Below, piece by piece: positions 15,401-22,944 of a DNA stretch of 34,514 nucleotides. The stretch spans positions 1 to 34,514 of the forward strand of contig CAYNEO010000038.1 in the NCBI GenBank assembly GCA_964396245.1, in the 5' to 3' direction. Under the pieces are notes generated by a model. The model had not been told where the DNA came from. It ran no database searches and saw nothing but the letters and a program-made list of their open reading frames with translations. Position 1 is the stretch's first letter. Every line of letters begins with the position of its first letter. This DNA is from CAYNEO01 sp964396245 (GTDB lineage Bacteria; Zixibacteria; MSB-5A5; GN15; FEB-12). The position numbers and the translations under genes were made by a program.

Positions 15401-15599
15401 GCTGATCGACAATCTCCTTTTCGATTTCTTCGGGAGATGCCCCCGGCCAGACCGTGGTAACATTGATCACCGGCCGTTCGACATCCGGAGTGAGCTGGAT
15501 CGGCACGTAGGTGAGAGCGATATACCCGCCCATCACCGCAATGAGTACGCCGACAATGACCGAAACAGGGTAGCGGATTGATGAATCTATGAGGCTCAC
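12435..15599 (-). CDS. RND family efflux pump, AcrB/HAE1 type inner-membrane subunit
   Basis: A 1,054-residue pump of the usual length. The N-terminus (MSLIDSSIRYPVSVIVGVLI) is the first helix; a porter domain with 'PGASPEEIEKEIVDQQEEYL' follows, then helices 2-6 near residues 335-480, the second porter domain and helices 7-12. The proton-relay site in helix 4 reads G-M-V-V-D-N-S (D402, N403), so the second aspartate of AcrB is asparagine, as in several RND subgroups. It uses proton entry to drive drugs, lipids or metals from periplasm to outside with the adaptor encoded 21 bp upstream and an outer-membrane channel not encoded here. GTG 15599 is supported by AAAGG at 8 nt. Substrate is unknown. 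Confidence 0.93.
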   Translation of the reverse strand: MSLIDSSIRYPVSVIVGVLIAVMGGYIALTYVPIQLTPDVERPVINVTTVWPGASPEEIEKEIVDQQEEYLKSVEGVLEMTSTSSDGSGEIMLEFPVGTDITSATVKVSNKLDEVPAYPEDADRPIVSSSGPFDKAIAWFVIKADSTIYVPHMKTLIEDVVKPRLERVEGVSNINVFGGFEEELHVNFDPELLASSGITVPQLISALRAENRDISGGDFGEGKRRYIVRTTSRFDSIDDVEQTIVAMRNGVPIRVGDVATVEMGFQKPRALVRHKGEPSIAINAQRQTGSNVLAVTEGLLEQVDIINKEVLNPRGMSLQNVYRETVYINSAVDLVFNNIYLGGLLAILVLFLFLRSPSSILVIALSIPISIITAFLTMYAFGRTINVISLAGMAFAVGMVVDNSIVVLENIFRHLQMGKTKLQAAADGTREVWGAVLASTVTTIAVFLPIMFVQERAGQLFRDIAIAIASAILISLIVSVTVIPSLSAKILKVSEKMKHQDPHKTALGRFADRIARLVDYINMKGSRRLATILGLVIIAMGSTWLLLPDSEYLPNGNQNLIFGLLLPPPGYNLDEMLQVGQKIEEQVQPMWEADEKQAKDLPGGGVGDFFLVAFTDRAFMGLRARDDSRARELVPVANNVLRSIPGSIGFASQSSLFSRGFAGTRSVRIDITGPDLVRVLEIAQQVFGQVNQVLPGSNSRPIPGLDLGNPEIRVHPDRVRAADIGVSATQIGTTVNALVDGMQASDYRYQGREIDLVIKGNDAWTQHTQSIAQLPMATPSGKVITLGDVAEISQRQGPIQINRVERQRAVQIESVLPDDIPLEEAVRRVDERIVQPLRQQGAIGGLYDINITGTADDLSKLTKALTTDFHIAIILVYLLMAALFQSFTYPLVIMLTVPLATFGGVLGLRTVQLFDPHLQMDVLTMLGFVILVGTVINNAILIVYQALNYMREGMDPRTAVKESVRVRVRPIFMSTSTSVLGMLPLVIMPGAGSELYRGLGSVVVGGLAMSSVITLILTPLVFSYAIELVIKIRGLFGLKEVAVTKTPEVHSPST

Positions 15600-15620
15600 G
15601 GAATTTACCTTTCGTGTGCG

Positions 15621-16781
15621 CTAGTCACGTTGAGACGATTGAGTTTGACCGGTGCCGGCAAGATTGGTCTGCCCGGCGCCCGCAACGGCATTTTCGCCGC
15701 CGTTTATTTTCACCGGACTGCCCGGGAAAATCCGCTCGTTGCCGCGTACGACAACCGGAAGACCCTCGGCCAGACCTTCGCCCGTAACCGCGACATACTG
15801 CCCGCTGGTCGAACCGGTTTGCACCGGGATTATGACTGCCTGGCCGTCTTTGACCGTGTAGACCGAAGTCCGTGTCCCCTGCCGGACCACGGCATCCTTG
15901 GATACCGCCAGGCTGGTAAATTGGTTGCGAAGTGACAGCGTAGCCCGGACCAGTTTGCCGCCTCCCAGACGGCCTTCGGAATTATCCACCGTAATGATAA
16001 CCGGGAACGTGTGCGTCTCTTCGGATGCCGAGCGAGCGATACCGGTCACTGTCCCGACAACAAGACGGGACGTGTCGTTTGATATCACGATATCAACTTT
16101 ACTCCCGATATCCAGCTGGCCGTAGTACCTCTCCGGCAGATCCACCGTCACTTTTGCCTGCGACAAATCGACCATCTCATACACCGGCGTCCCGGGATTT
16201 ACCCACTCGCCGACATCGACTTGCTGCCTGAGCGTATGGCCGGCGTACGGCGCGCGAATGGTGCAGTTCTCGAGATCCCGGGCCAGGTTGGCGCGCTCGG
16301 CCTCGAGACGCTCGTAACGGGACTGGGCGATCTGCGACCAGGCCCGGGCCGAGTCACGGGTCGTTTCAGGAATCAGGCTCTGAGCGTACAATTCCTTGGC
16401 TCTCTTGAGGTTCGATTCGGCCAGGTCAGCCTGCGCTTTGGCCTCCGCGGTTTCCGCTTGTTTGGCCTTTAGAGACAATGCAATACGCTCTGAATCAATG
16501 GAAACCAGCGGTTGACCTTTTTTCACGCGGTTGCCCTCCGGAGCGTCAATCGACGTCACCCGGCCGGCGATTTCGGCTACTATCCGGCTGTGGACTTTGG
16601 CCTCCGTTCGACCGACAAGAGTGATCTGGTCATTGAATTCCATCGACTTAACTTCAGATACCTCCACCAGCGTTGGTGGCGGACCCTGCGCAACCACCGG
16701 CACGGCGGCGATAACCGCGATGAGGATAGCGGCTGCTGCACTTGAGCGCACTGAATGGCGCAGATCGGTAATGGCGTTCAT
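15621..16781 (-). CDS. RND periplasmic adaptor (membrane fusion protein)
   Basis: A 386-residue HlyD/AcrA-type adaptor that bridges the RND pump and an outer-membrane channel. It has a signal peptide with cut likely after V-V-A-Q near residue 32. The lipoyl half-motifs (GRVTSIDAPEGNRVKKGQPL and IRAPYAGHTLRQQVDVGEWV) flank a helical hairpin rich in A, K and E at about residues 105-165. A beta-barrel and membrane-proximal domain follow. The C-terminus is a Gly/Ala/Thr/Gln-rich low-complexity tail. It is the first gene of the operon, with ATG 16781 and AAGAGG about 10 nt upstream. No lipobox cysteine is seen, so it is probably not lipidated. Confidence 0.9.
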   Translation of the reverse strand: MNAITDLRHSVRSSAAAAILIAVIAAVPVVAQGPPPTLVEVSEVKSMEFNDQITLVGRTEAKVHSRIVAEIAGRVTSIDAPEGNRVKKGQPLVSIDSERIALSLKAKQAETAEAKAQADLAESNLKRAKELYAQSLIPETTRDSARAWSQIAQSRYERLEAERANLARDLENCTIRAPYAGHTLRQQVDVGEWVNPGTPVYEMVDLSQAKVTVDLPERYYGQLDIGSKVDIVISNDTSRLVVGTVTGIARSASEETHTFPVIITVDNSEGRLGGGKLVRATLSLRNQFTSLAVSKDAVVRQGTRTSVYTVKDGQAVIIPVQTGSTSGQYVAVTGEGLAEGLPVVVRGNERIFPGSPVKINGGENAVAGAGQTNLAGTGQTQSSQRD

Positions 16782-17123
16782 TATCGTGATGCCTCTTTTC
16801 TACTTTTTCATTGGTTGACAGCACGTTACACACGCAAATCTCGTTGTAACAAACCCGTTTTGATACTGAATCGGTAGGCTGTCCATGGTCAACATGGATC
16901 AATCTTATCCCTATCCAGTTGTTATAAAACGAGAGAAGCCCCTGTTTTGTGCCATATTAATTGATAAAAACGTCTAAAATGTGAAATGAGGGGATTACGC
17001 CGCCTCGAAAGGGGTTGGCGAACCGAAAACCGATGTAGTCCCATCGACAAAAAATCGGTTGCCTCCCCTCACTCATGTCATATCTTCTCTCGACACGCAC
17101 CACCGGTTCGTTCGCACGGTATT
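16782..17123. other. Divergent control region between RND and ABC operons
   Basis: These 342 bp separate the adaptor gene (minus) from the ABC ATPase gene (plus). They contain GTTACA (16825-16830) / TGTAAC (16845-16850), inverted half-sites 20 bp apart, and TCCATG-GTCAA-CATGGA (16882-16898), a 6-bp-arm palindrome. Both are plausible repressor sites for one or both exporters. A TAAAAT hexamer at 16975-16980 is a possible -10 box toward the ABC genes. No regulator gene is adjacent. Confidence 0.45.
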
Positions 17124-18014
17124 ATGATTTCAGTAACGAGTATCAAGAAAACATTCGACGGTCTCACGGCGGTCGATGACGTTTCATTCGAGATCGAAAA
17201 AGGGGAAATTTTCGGCCTGCTCGGACCGAACGGCGCCGGCAAGACCACAACCATTAACATGATGGTCGGGGCATTGAAGCCGGATAGTGGGCGCGTGTCT
17301 ATCGACGGCGACGGTGATCCGATGCGGACGGACATTCGCATGAAAATCGGTACTGCCCCGCAGGCGCTCGCCATCTACGAGGACCTGACCGCGGAGGAGA
17401 ATGTGGTCTTCTTCGGCAGACTGTACGGTATCCGGGGCCGCAAACTGAAAGAACGGGTAAGCTGGACGCTGGAGTTGGTTGGGCTGACAGAACGCCGCCG
17501 GGACCGGGCGGCGACTTACTCGGGCGGCATGAAACGTCGGTTGAACCTGGCCTGTTCACTGGTGCACGATCCGCCGATCCTGCTGTTCGATGAACCGACC
17601 GTCGGCGTTGATCCCCAATCCCGCAATCTGATTTTTGATAAGATCGAAGTGCTGAGGGGACAGGGAAGAACCATAGTCTACACCACTCACTACATGGAAG
17701 AAGCCCAGCGGCTGTGTGACCGGGTGGCGATTTTAGATCACGGAAAGATTCTGGACCTGGATACCGTGGACAATTTGATCGACCGCCACGGGGGCGATGC
17801 CGTGGTAACCGCCTTAGTGGAGTCGCCGGTTGATATATCGATGAGCCTGCCGGGACAATTAGAAGGTGATCAGCTACGGTTCACTTCTTCGCGACCGTTA
17901 GAGGAAGTGGCCAGGCTGAATTCTTCCGGGATCAAATTTCGCAGTCTCAAGATCGACAGGGCCGATCTCGAAAGCGTATTCCTCAACCTCACCGGACGGA
18001 GGCTGCGCGACTGA
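17124..18014 (+). CDS. ABC-2 type exporter, ATP-binding subunit
   Basis: A 296-residue ABC ATPase of the drug/polysaccharide/Nod/Nat type. Motifs in order: Walker A GPNGAGKTT (34-42), Q-loop near 'TAPQALAIYEDLTAEEN', signature Y-S-G-G-M-K-R-R (131-138), Walker B ILLFDEP (151-157), D-loop GVDP and H-loop 'YTTHYMEEA'. The C-terminal extension after 'NLIDRHGG' is typical of CcmA/DrrA-like subunits. ATG 17124 starts the conserved domain; an upstream extension looks non-coding, though no strong Shine-Dalgarno is seen. Its TGA overlaps the permease ATG by one base. The cargo is unknown. Confidence 0.9.
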   Translation: MISVTSIKKTFDGLTAVDDVSFEIEKGEIFGLLGPNGAGKTTTINMMVGALKPDSGRVSIDGDGDPMRTDIRMKIGTAPQALAIYEDLTAEENVVFFGRLYGIRGRKLKERVSWTLELVGLTERRRDRAATYSGGMKRRLNLACSLVHDPPILLFDEPTVGVDPQSRNLIFDKIEVLRGQGRTIVYTTHYMEEAQRLCDRVAILDHGKILDLDTVDNLIDRHGGDAVVTALVESPVDISMSLPGQLEGDQLRFTSSRPLEEVARLNSSGIKFRSLKIDRADLESVFLNLTGRRLRD

Positions 18015-19297
18015 TGCTACGCATATTCACACTCGCGATGAAAGATCTCCGGCTGCTCATCCGCGACCGATTCGGGTTGTTCTGGGTGATCGCCTTCCCG
18101 CTTCTGATGGCCCTGTTTTTTGGTTCGATCTTTTCATCCGGCGGGTCCACCTCGCGGAGCCTGAAAATCGCCGCGGTTACCGATAACCCAACCGAGAATG
18201 CCAATCAGTTCTATGGCGAGTTGGAAAAGGCCGATGTCCTCTCCGTGGCGCGGTTACCGCTCGATTCGGCCCGCTCGATGGTCAACAACGGCAAGCTGGT
18301 CGCCTACGTTCACTACAAAGACACGCTCCAATCCGAGTATGGCTTCTTTTCCTCCGGTGCGCCATCGATAGAAGTTGGCATAGATCCCTCTCGGAAAGCC
18401 GAAACAGGCTATCTCCGCGGTCTGATCAACCAGGCTTATTTCCAGTCTCTGCAGAGACAAATGACCGACCTCCCGCGCATGCAGAAACTTCTGCGAAGCG
18501 AAATCACGCAGGTCGACAGCTCGACCGGGCTCGCCGACGAGCAGAAGACTCTCCTGAAAGGATTCCTTGGTGATCTCGAGGGTTTCCTCGGTTCGGTCGA
18601 CACCGCCGGCGACAGCAGCAGTTCGATCATGTCAAAAAACTCGCCGTTTGGCGAGCTCGATATAAATGTCGTGAACATGACCATCGATAGAAAAGCACCA
18701 AAATCCAGTTGGGAGATCACCTTCCCGCAGGCGCTTCAGTGGGCTCTTATCGGTTGTGCGGCGGCGTTTGCGCTGTCGATTGTCACCGAGCGGACCCGCG
18801 GCACATTCCTGCGCCTGCGGTTGGCGCCGCTCTCGCGCGTTCATATCCTGGGCGGCAAGGGGTTGGCCTGCTTCATCGCCTGCGTGGTGGTGACCTCGGG
18901 TTTGCTCGCTTTCGGGGTGCTGGTATTCGATGTCCGCGTCGCGTCATTGGGCGGGCTGGCGCTCGCCGTCGGCAGCGCGGCGGTCTGCTTCGTCGGGCTC
19001 ATGATGTTTATCAGCGTGATCGGCAAAACCGAGCAGGCTGTCGCCGGCGCCGGATGGGCAATATTTCTCGTGATGGCCATGACCGGCGGCGGCATGGTGC
19101 CGCTGATGGTCATGCCGGGATGGTTTTCCGTGATTAGCGATTTCAGCCCGATCAAGTGGAGCATCCTTGCTTCCGAAGGCGCTATCTGGCGCGGCTTCGA
19201 CTATTCACAAATGATGCTGCCGGTCGGTATCCTGCTCGCGGTCGGTCTCGTTGCCTTCACCGCCGGCGTTATGATTCTCTCGCGAACCGAGGCCTGA
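18014..19297 (+). CDS. ABC-2 type exporter, permease subunit
   Basis: A 427-residue membrane protein. One helix at residues 20-42 (FGLFWVIAFPLLMALFFGSI) is followed by a large extracytoplasmic domain of about 185 residues, then five helices from about 235 to 420, including 'FALSIVTERTRGTFLRLRLAPLSR', the usual ABC-2 coupling region. It matches the ABC2_membrane_3 layout and forms a transporter with the ATPase encoded just before it (TGATG overlap). One copy suggests a homodimer. The cargo could be a drug, a lipid or an envelope component; nothing in the sequence decides. Confidence 0.88.
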   Translation: MLRIFTLAMKDLRLLIRDRFGLFWVIAFPLLMALFFGSIFSSGGSTSRSLKIAAVTDNPTENANQFYGELEKADVLSVARLPLDSARSMVNNGKLVAYVHYKDTLQSEYGFFSSGAPSIEVGIDPSRKAETGYLRGLINQAYFQSLQRQMTDLPRMQKLLRSEITQVDSSTGLADEQKTLLKGFLGDLEGFLGSVDTAGDSSSSIMSKNSPFGELDINVVNMTIDRKAPKSSWEITFPQALQWALIGCAAAFALSIVTERTRGTFLRLRLAPLSRVHILGGKGLACFIACVVVTSGLLAFGVLVFDVRVASLGGLALAVGSAAVCFVGLMMFISVIGKTEQAVAGAGWAIFLVMAMTGGGMVPLMVMPGWFSVISDFSPIKWSILASEGAIWRGFDYSQMMLPVGILLAVGLVAFTAGVMILSRTEA

Positions 19298-19429
19298 TAA
19301 ACTCCACTGTACCGGCCGAATCAAGAAAACCTGTACCGCTTGTCAGCTCCTGCCGGTCGGCGTTATTAGCTTGTCTTCGCATTCCATTCCTGCAATCTTA
19401 CCGGCAAAACAGTTCATAGGAGATTACTC

Positions 19430-20512
19430 ATGAGAAAGGTGTTAACGGCAGTTGTCCTTGTATCGGGCGTGACCCTGATCGGTATCGGTTGCGGCGGCGG
19501 GGAGGAGAATGAGCAGCACGCGAAACAGACTCTTCAGGAAGTTGCGCAGTCACAGAATCAGTGGACCGGGGTAGCCGTTTCCAAAGACGGCCGCACGTTT
19601 GTGAACTTCCCGCGATGGTCCAAAGACGTTCCGATATCCGTCGGCGAAATTCTCGAAACCGGCGAGGTGGTACCGTATCCGGACGAAGAGTGGAATCAGT
19701 GGGATGCTGCGGCGCCCGCCGAGTATCGGTTCGTGTGTGTACAGAGCGTCTATGTCGATAACGAGGACTTCCTCTGGATCCTCGACCCGGCCAATCCCTG
19801 GTTCTCCGGGGTGGTGGAAGGCGGAGCCAAGCTGCTGAGAGTCGACCTGTCGAAGAACGAAATCGCCCGCGTTTACCTCTTTCCGGATAGCATTGCTCCC
19901 AACGCGAGTTACCTGAACGACGTTCGTGTCGACACGAAGCGCCGTTTTGCATATATCACCGACTCCGGACTCGGGGCGCTGGTGATTCTGGACCTCGACA
20001 GCGGCGAAAGCTGGCGGGTGCTGGCAAATGATTCTACAACCAAAGCGCAGGATATCGTCCTCAGCATCGATGGTACCCCATGGCTCGGGCCGGACAAATC
20101 CAAGCCGCAGGTGCACGTTGACGGCATCGCGCTCGATCACGACGGCACTCATATCTATTACCATGCCCTCACTGCCCGAAACCTTTACCGGATAGAGACG
20201 CAATGGCTCCGTACCGTGGGTTTTTCCGATGAAGACCTGGCGAAGAAAGTGGAATTCGTGGCCGAAACCGGCGGTTGCGACGGGATGATATTCGGCAAGG
20301 ACGGTAGCCTGTACCTCTCGGCGATAGAACAGAACGCCGTGCAGCGCTTCACGACTAACAGGAAACTTGAGGTAGTCGTTAAGGATTCTCTGCTCGATTG
20401 GCCGGACAGTTTTTCAAATGCGCCCGATGGGTTTCTGTACGTGACCGCGTCGCAGATCAATATCCCACCCGATAAGCGGGGGCCCTACCGCCTGTTCAAG
20501 TTCAGGCCCTGA
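19430..20512 (+). CDS. Yellow/major royal jelly protein family lipoprotein
   Basis: A 360-residue protein with a lipoprotein signal (MRKVLTAVVLVSGVTLIGIG, lipid cysteine C21, then G-G-G). The rest is a six-bladed-propeller-like domain of the Yellow/MRJP family: 'WTGVAVSKDGRTFVNFPRWS' near residues 45-64, 'YLNDVRVDTKRRFAYITDSG', 'GIALDHDGTHIYYHALTARN' and 'APDGFLYVTASQIN' are blade signatures. Bacterial members are annotated 'L-dopachrome tautomerase-related', but enzyme activity has not generally been shown and ligand binding is likely. ATG 19430 has AGGAG 7 nt upstream. It follows the ABC exporter genes by 132 bp on the same strand. A hairpin follows at 20528. Confidence 0.85.
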   Translation: MRKVLTAVVLVSGVTLIGIGCGGGEENEQHAKQTLQEVAQSQNQWTGVAVSKDGRTFVNFPRWSKDVPISVGEILETGEVVPYPDEEWNQWDAAAPAEYRFVCVQSVYVDNEDFLWILDPANPWFSGVVEGGAKLLRVDLSKNEIARVYLFPDSIAPNASYLNDVRVDTKRRFAYITDSGLGALVILDLDSGESWRVLANDSTTKAQDIVLSIDGTPWLGPDKSKPQVHVDGIALDHDGTHIYYHALTARNLYRIETQWLRTVGFSDEDLAKKVEFVAETGGCDGMIFGKDGSLYLSAIEQNAVQRFTTNRKLEVVVKDSLLDWPDSFSNAPDGFLYVTASQINIPPDKRGPYRLFKFRP

Positions 20513-20527
20513 ATGGTGACATAAAGA

Positions 20528-20554
20528 AGGGCGAACCATCTGCCGGTTCGCCCT
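20528..20554. terminator. Hairpin between convergent lipoprotein and pilin genes
   Basis: Perfect 10-bp stem AGGGCGAACC (20528-20537) / GGTTCGCCCT (20545-20554) with a 7-nt loop. It lies 15 bp after the lipoprotein stop and 32 bp after the pilX-like stop on the minus strand. Leftward it is followed by TCTTTATG, so it best suits the pilin operon. Confidence 0.7.
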
Positions 20555-20586
20555 GCTGCGTAAACCGATCATTGGAATGAGCGGTG

Positions 20587-21744
20587 TCATAATTCCTTCC
20601 ATGCGATCAGGAGAACATCGCCCGTATCCCCTTTCTTGATCCGGGACAGGCGCCGATCATAGTGAAATCCCGCCGAGTTGTGCGCCACGATTTCTCCGGC
20701 TACGATCGAGCCAAAGAAGTCAGCGGAATTCCTCAGGTCGGCATTGCCCTCCGGGGCATAAAAGACTCCATGGATCGTGCCGCTGTTCTTGAGCACGAGA
20801 TCTTCCTGCGAATAGAAGATCAAATCGCCCGGATCACCCGTCGGGTTGATATCGCCGCTATTTTTGATTTCGATATCGCCGGTGACATATATCGTCACCT
20901 GGGCCCCAGGAGCCAAAGTCACCGAGGCACTATTCAGAAGCGTGAATGTCGAAAAGTAATAGACGCCACTTTGAAATATGACATCACCGTTCGTCTCGAA
21001 GTCATGTGTGACCGGATCATAGGTATAGGACCCGGACAGACCCGTCGAAGCTGAATTGTTGGCCAACGCCGAGTCGTATTCGGACTGCGGCACGATGTCG
21101 AGAATCTGCGGCGGGGCGGTGTCAGTCACGTTACCGGTTACGATTGCACCGGTGTTGACCGACAGACCGCCGACCAGAGACGTGACAGCATCGCCGTTGA
21201 TAACCGCGCCGTTGTTGATATCGACAATACCGTTCGAGCCGACGTCGCCGTACTCATTCAGAACGGTGGACAGGTATGTCCCGGAGTCCGAGGCGTAGGA
21301 ATCGGTTGTCATGCTGTTACGGATATCAACGATATCATCCGCAAACATGGCATACCGGAACGGGTAAATATACTCCGGGATGAGTGTAATCTCGACGGTC
21401 GCGGAAGCGCCGTTCGCTTCGCCCGATGAAGTGACAATAATGGTATCGATAAGGCCGGGGTCCGTCGTGCTGTCGGCAATCGTCACGCTGAACATCCCGC
21501 CGCCGAAGGAGAGGTTCGAAAACCCGAAGTTCCATGTCCGGTCTGTCCGGATTTCGGCGATGCCGCGCTTGGCGCCGGCTTCCGCGATATAGAACGCCTT
21601 GTCGGCATTCAGCTGGTTAAACGCCAGGTCTACATCCGTATTCGACGTATTTACGGCCAGGAGCGCTGCCAGTGTCAGCATGCCCATCAGGCACAACGCG
21701 ATCAACAGCGCACTTCCACGTTCGGATATCAGTATTGTTCTCAT
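20587..21744 (-). CDS. pilX: PilX-like minor pilin / pilus assembly protein
   Basis: A 385-residue protein, last gene of a minor pilin operon. The N-terminus (ISERGSALLIALCLMGMLTL) is the PilX-type prepilin helix; it lacks the Glu+5 of major pilins. The helix continues to 'DKAFYIAEAGAKRGIAEI', typical of PilX N-terminal domains. The large C-terminal region has repeated short strands (VDINNGAVINGD, LNSASVTLAPGA, IEIKNSGDIN, LVLKNSGTIHG, DLRNSADFFGS), which suggests a right-handed beta-helix. It is probably exposed at the pilus tip. ATG 21744 has GAGG 5 nt upstream and follows the pilW-like gene by 7 bp. Confidence 0.8.
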   Translation of the reverse strand: MRTILISERGSALLIALCLMGMLTLAALLAVNTSNTDVDLAFNQLNADKAFYIAEAGAKRGIAEIRTDRTWNFGFSNLSFGGGMFSVTIADSTTDPGLIDTIIVTSSGEANGASATVEITLIPEYIYPFRYAMFADDIVDIRNSMTTDSYASDSGTYLSTVLNEYGDVGSNGIVDINNGAVINGDAVTSLVGGLSVNTGAIVTGNVTDTAPPQILDIVPQSEYDSALANNSASTGLSGSYTYDPVTHDFETNGDVIFQSGVYYFSTFTLLNSASVTLAPGAQVTIYVTGDIEIKNSGDINPTGDPGDLIFYSQEDLVLKNSGTIHGVFYAPEGNADLRNSADFFGSIVAGEIVAHNSAGFHYDRRLSRIKKGDTGDVLLIAWKEL

Positions 21745-21751
21745 GTATACC

Positions 21752-22324
21752 TCACAGCGCCAGGTTTCTCAGTATGACTCGCTCGGTACCCAGGTGGGTT
21801 CGGTAACCGTCATTGGGCGAAAAATCTTCGTCGGGACTCGATGTCCGCGTTTGCAGGGTCACCTGTACCGCATTTGAAGTTACCGGCACAACCCTCAGGC
21901 TCTGAACGTAGTCCGAAAAGATGGCGGGCTGATCACTGTTTCGCTTTTTCATGAGCTTCTTCGGGATGTTGCTTCCCAGAGTCGAAGTCGCCATGCCCAG
22001 TTCGGAACTCGTGTAATTCTCCAGATAATACAGCACGGTATCAACGGCCTGTGTTTCGCTGAAAAACACGAACAGGCTGTCATTACCGACGCGGTATGCC
22101 GCATGCGAAGGAGTCTTGTACCCGGCCATCCGCAGGGTTTTCGCAATTTCCTGGAGGCTCGTGCGGCAGGAATGCTGCATATAGGAGATTTCCTCCTGCG
22201 CAATCGACTGGTTGTGCATCTTGACATAGAATTCGAATCCAGCCGCTGCCAGCAGTGCCGTCAGGCTGATAGCTATCAGCATTTCCAGGATCGTGTATCC
22301 GCGAGTGACAGATATTCGTTTCAT
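21752..22324 (-). CDS. pilW: PilW-like minor pilin
   Basis: A 190-residue prepilin. The leader MKRISVTRG is cut before Y, and the mature helix reads Y-T-I-L-E-M-L-I-A-I-S with Glu at +5, as required for type IV pilin assembly. A globular domain follows with 'MQHSCRTSLQEIAKTLRMAG', the usual PilW segment after the helix. The start is ATG 22324, with AGGGA a few bases upstream; the in-frame extension to 22441 overlaps pilV and is not coding. It is the middle gene of the operon, 19 bp after pilV and 7 bp before pilX. Confidence 0.85.
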   Translation of the reverse strand: MKRISVTRGYTILEMLIAISLTALLAAAGFEFYVKMHNQSIAQEEISYMQHSCRTSLQEIAKTLRMAGYKTPSHAAYRVGNDSLFVFFSETQAVDTVLYYLENYTSSELGMATSTLGSNIPKKLMKKRNSDQPAIFSDYVQSLRVVPVTSNAVQVTLQTRTSSPDEDFSPNDGYRTHLGTERVILRNLAL

Positions 22325-22343
22325 TGTCCCTGGCTCCGTCCGG

Positions 22344-22736
22344 TTAATCTTTGAGAATGAAAGTGGAGAACGCCGTCGTGCGGTCAACCTGATTGTCGGT
22401 CCAGGCGACTTCGACCTCGACCAGATACAATCCGTCCGCAATGCTGGAATCGCTCGTACGGTCTTCTATTCTGCTTGTCCGGGTGAACCCGGTCATGACA
22501 TTCGATTCGGTCTCCGTGTATGGCGTCGCCGGCAGCGAATCAAGACCCTGGAAATACTCGACCTTCTGTTTCACAAGGTTCGAGGCGGTGGTGTGGTCTC
22601 GGGCTATTATGTTTCCCTCGATAGAGGTGACTATCATGGGCGCCAGCCCGAGAAGACCGATTGCCAGTATAATCATGCTGACCAGAACTTCCAGCAAACC
22701 CATACCGCGGTCATTGTTCATGTATCCGTGTTTCAT
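22344..22736 (-). CDS. pilV: PilV-like minor pilin
   Basis: A 130-residue prepilin. The cleavage site is D-R-G before M-G-L-L-E (Glu at +5), followed by the long hydrophobic helix VLVSMIILAIGLLGLAPM, the PilV pattern. A small domain with 'NIIARDHTTASNLVKQKVEYFQG' follows. It starts the operon at ATG 22736 with GGAGGG 9 nt upstream. Minor pilins PilV, PilW and PilX prime pilus assembly and support the tip adhesin PilY1; neither PilY1 nor the motor genes are in the window. Confidence 0.85.
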   Translation of the reverse strand: MKHGYMNNDRGMGLLEVLVSMIILAIGLLGLAPMIVTSIEGNIIARDHTTASNLVKQKVEYFQGLDSLPATPYTETESNVMTGFTRTSRIEDRTSDSSIADGLYLVEVEVAWTDNQVDRTTAFSTFILKD

Positions 22737-22769
22737 GTTTTTCTACCCTCCGTATTATACCGGACTGAT

Positions 22770-22785
22770 TGCAAGATTGCTGCCG
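22770..22785 (-). promoter_or_regulatory. Sigma-54-like promoter for pilV-pilW-pilX
   Basis: The minus strand reads CGGCAGCAATCTTGCA, which keeps the GG-N10-GC spacing of -24/-12 promoters (consensus TGGCAC-N5-TTGCA) and the whole TTGCA element. It lies 34 bp before the pilV ATG, a suitable distance. A TATAAT at 22754-22759 (minus) is a sigma-70 alternative, but it has no good -35 box. Confidence 0.45.
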
Positions 22786-22944
22786 GAATTATGGGACTAT
22801 TTACTCCACGTTAAAAAACTCTAAGTTATTGCTGGACAGTATGGTTAAAGGGGACCGAAAATGGTTAGTTATTGAACTTAACGGTACAGGTGAGGGACCG
22901 GCCCAACTATTTGCAGACGCCGATCAGCCTGAAAATGTGCTGAG

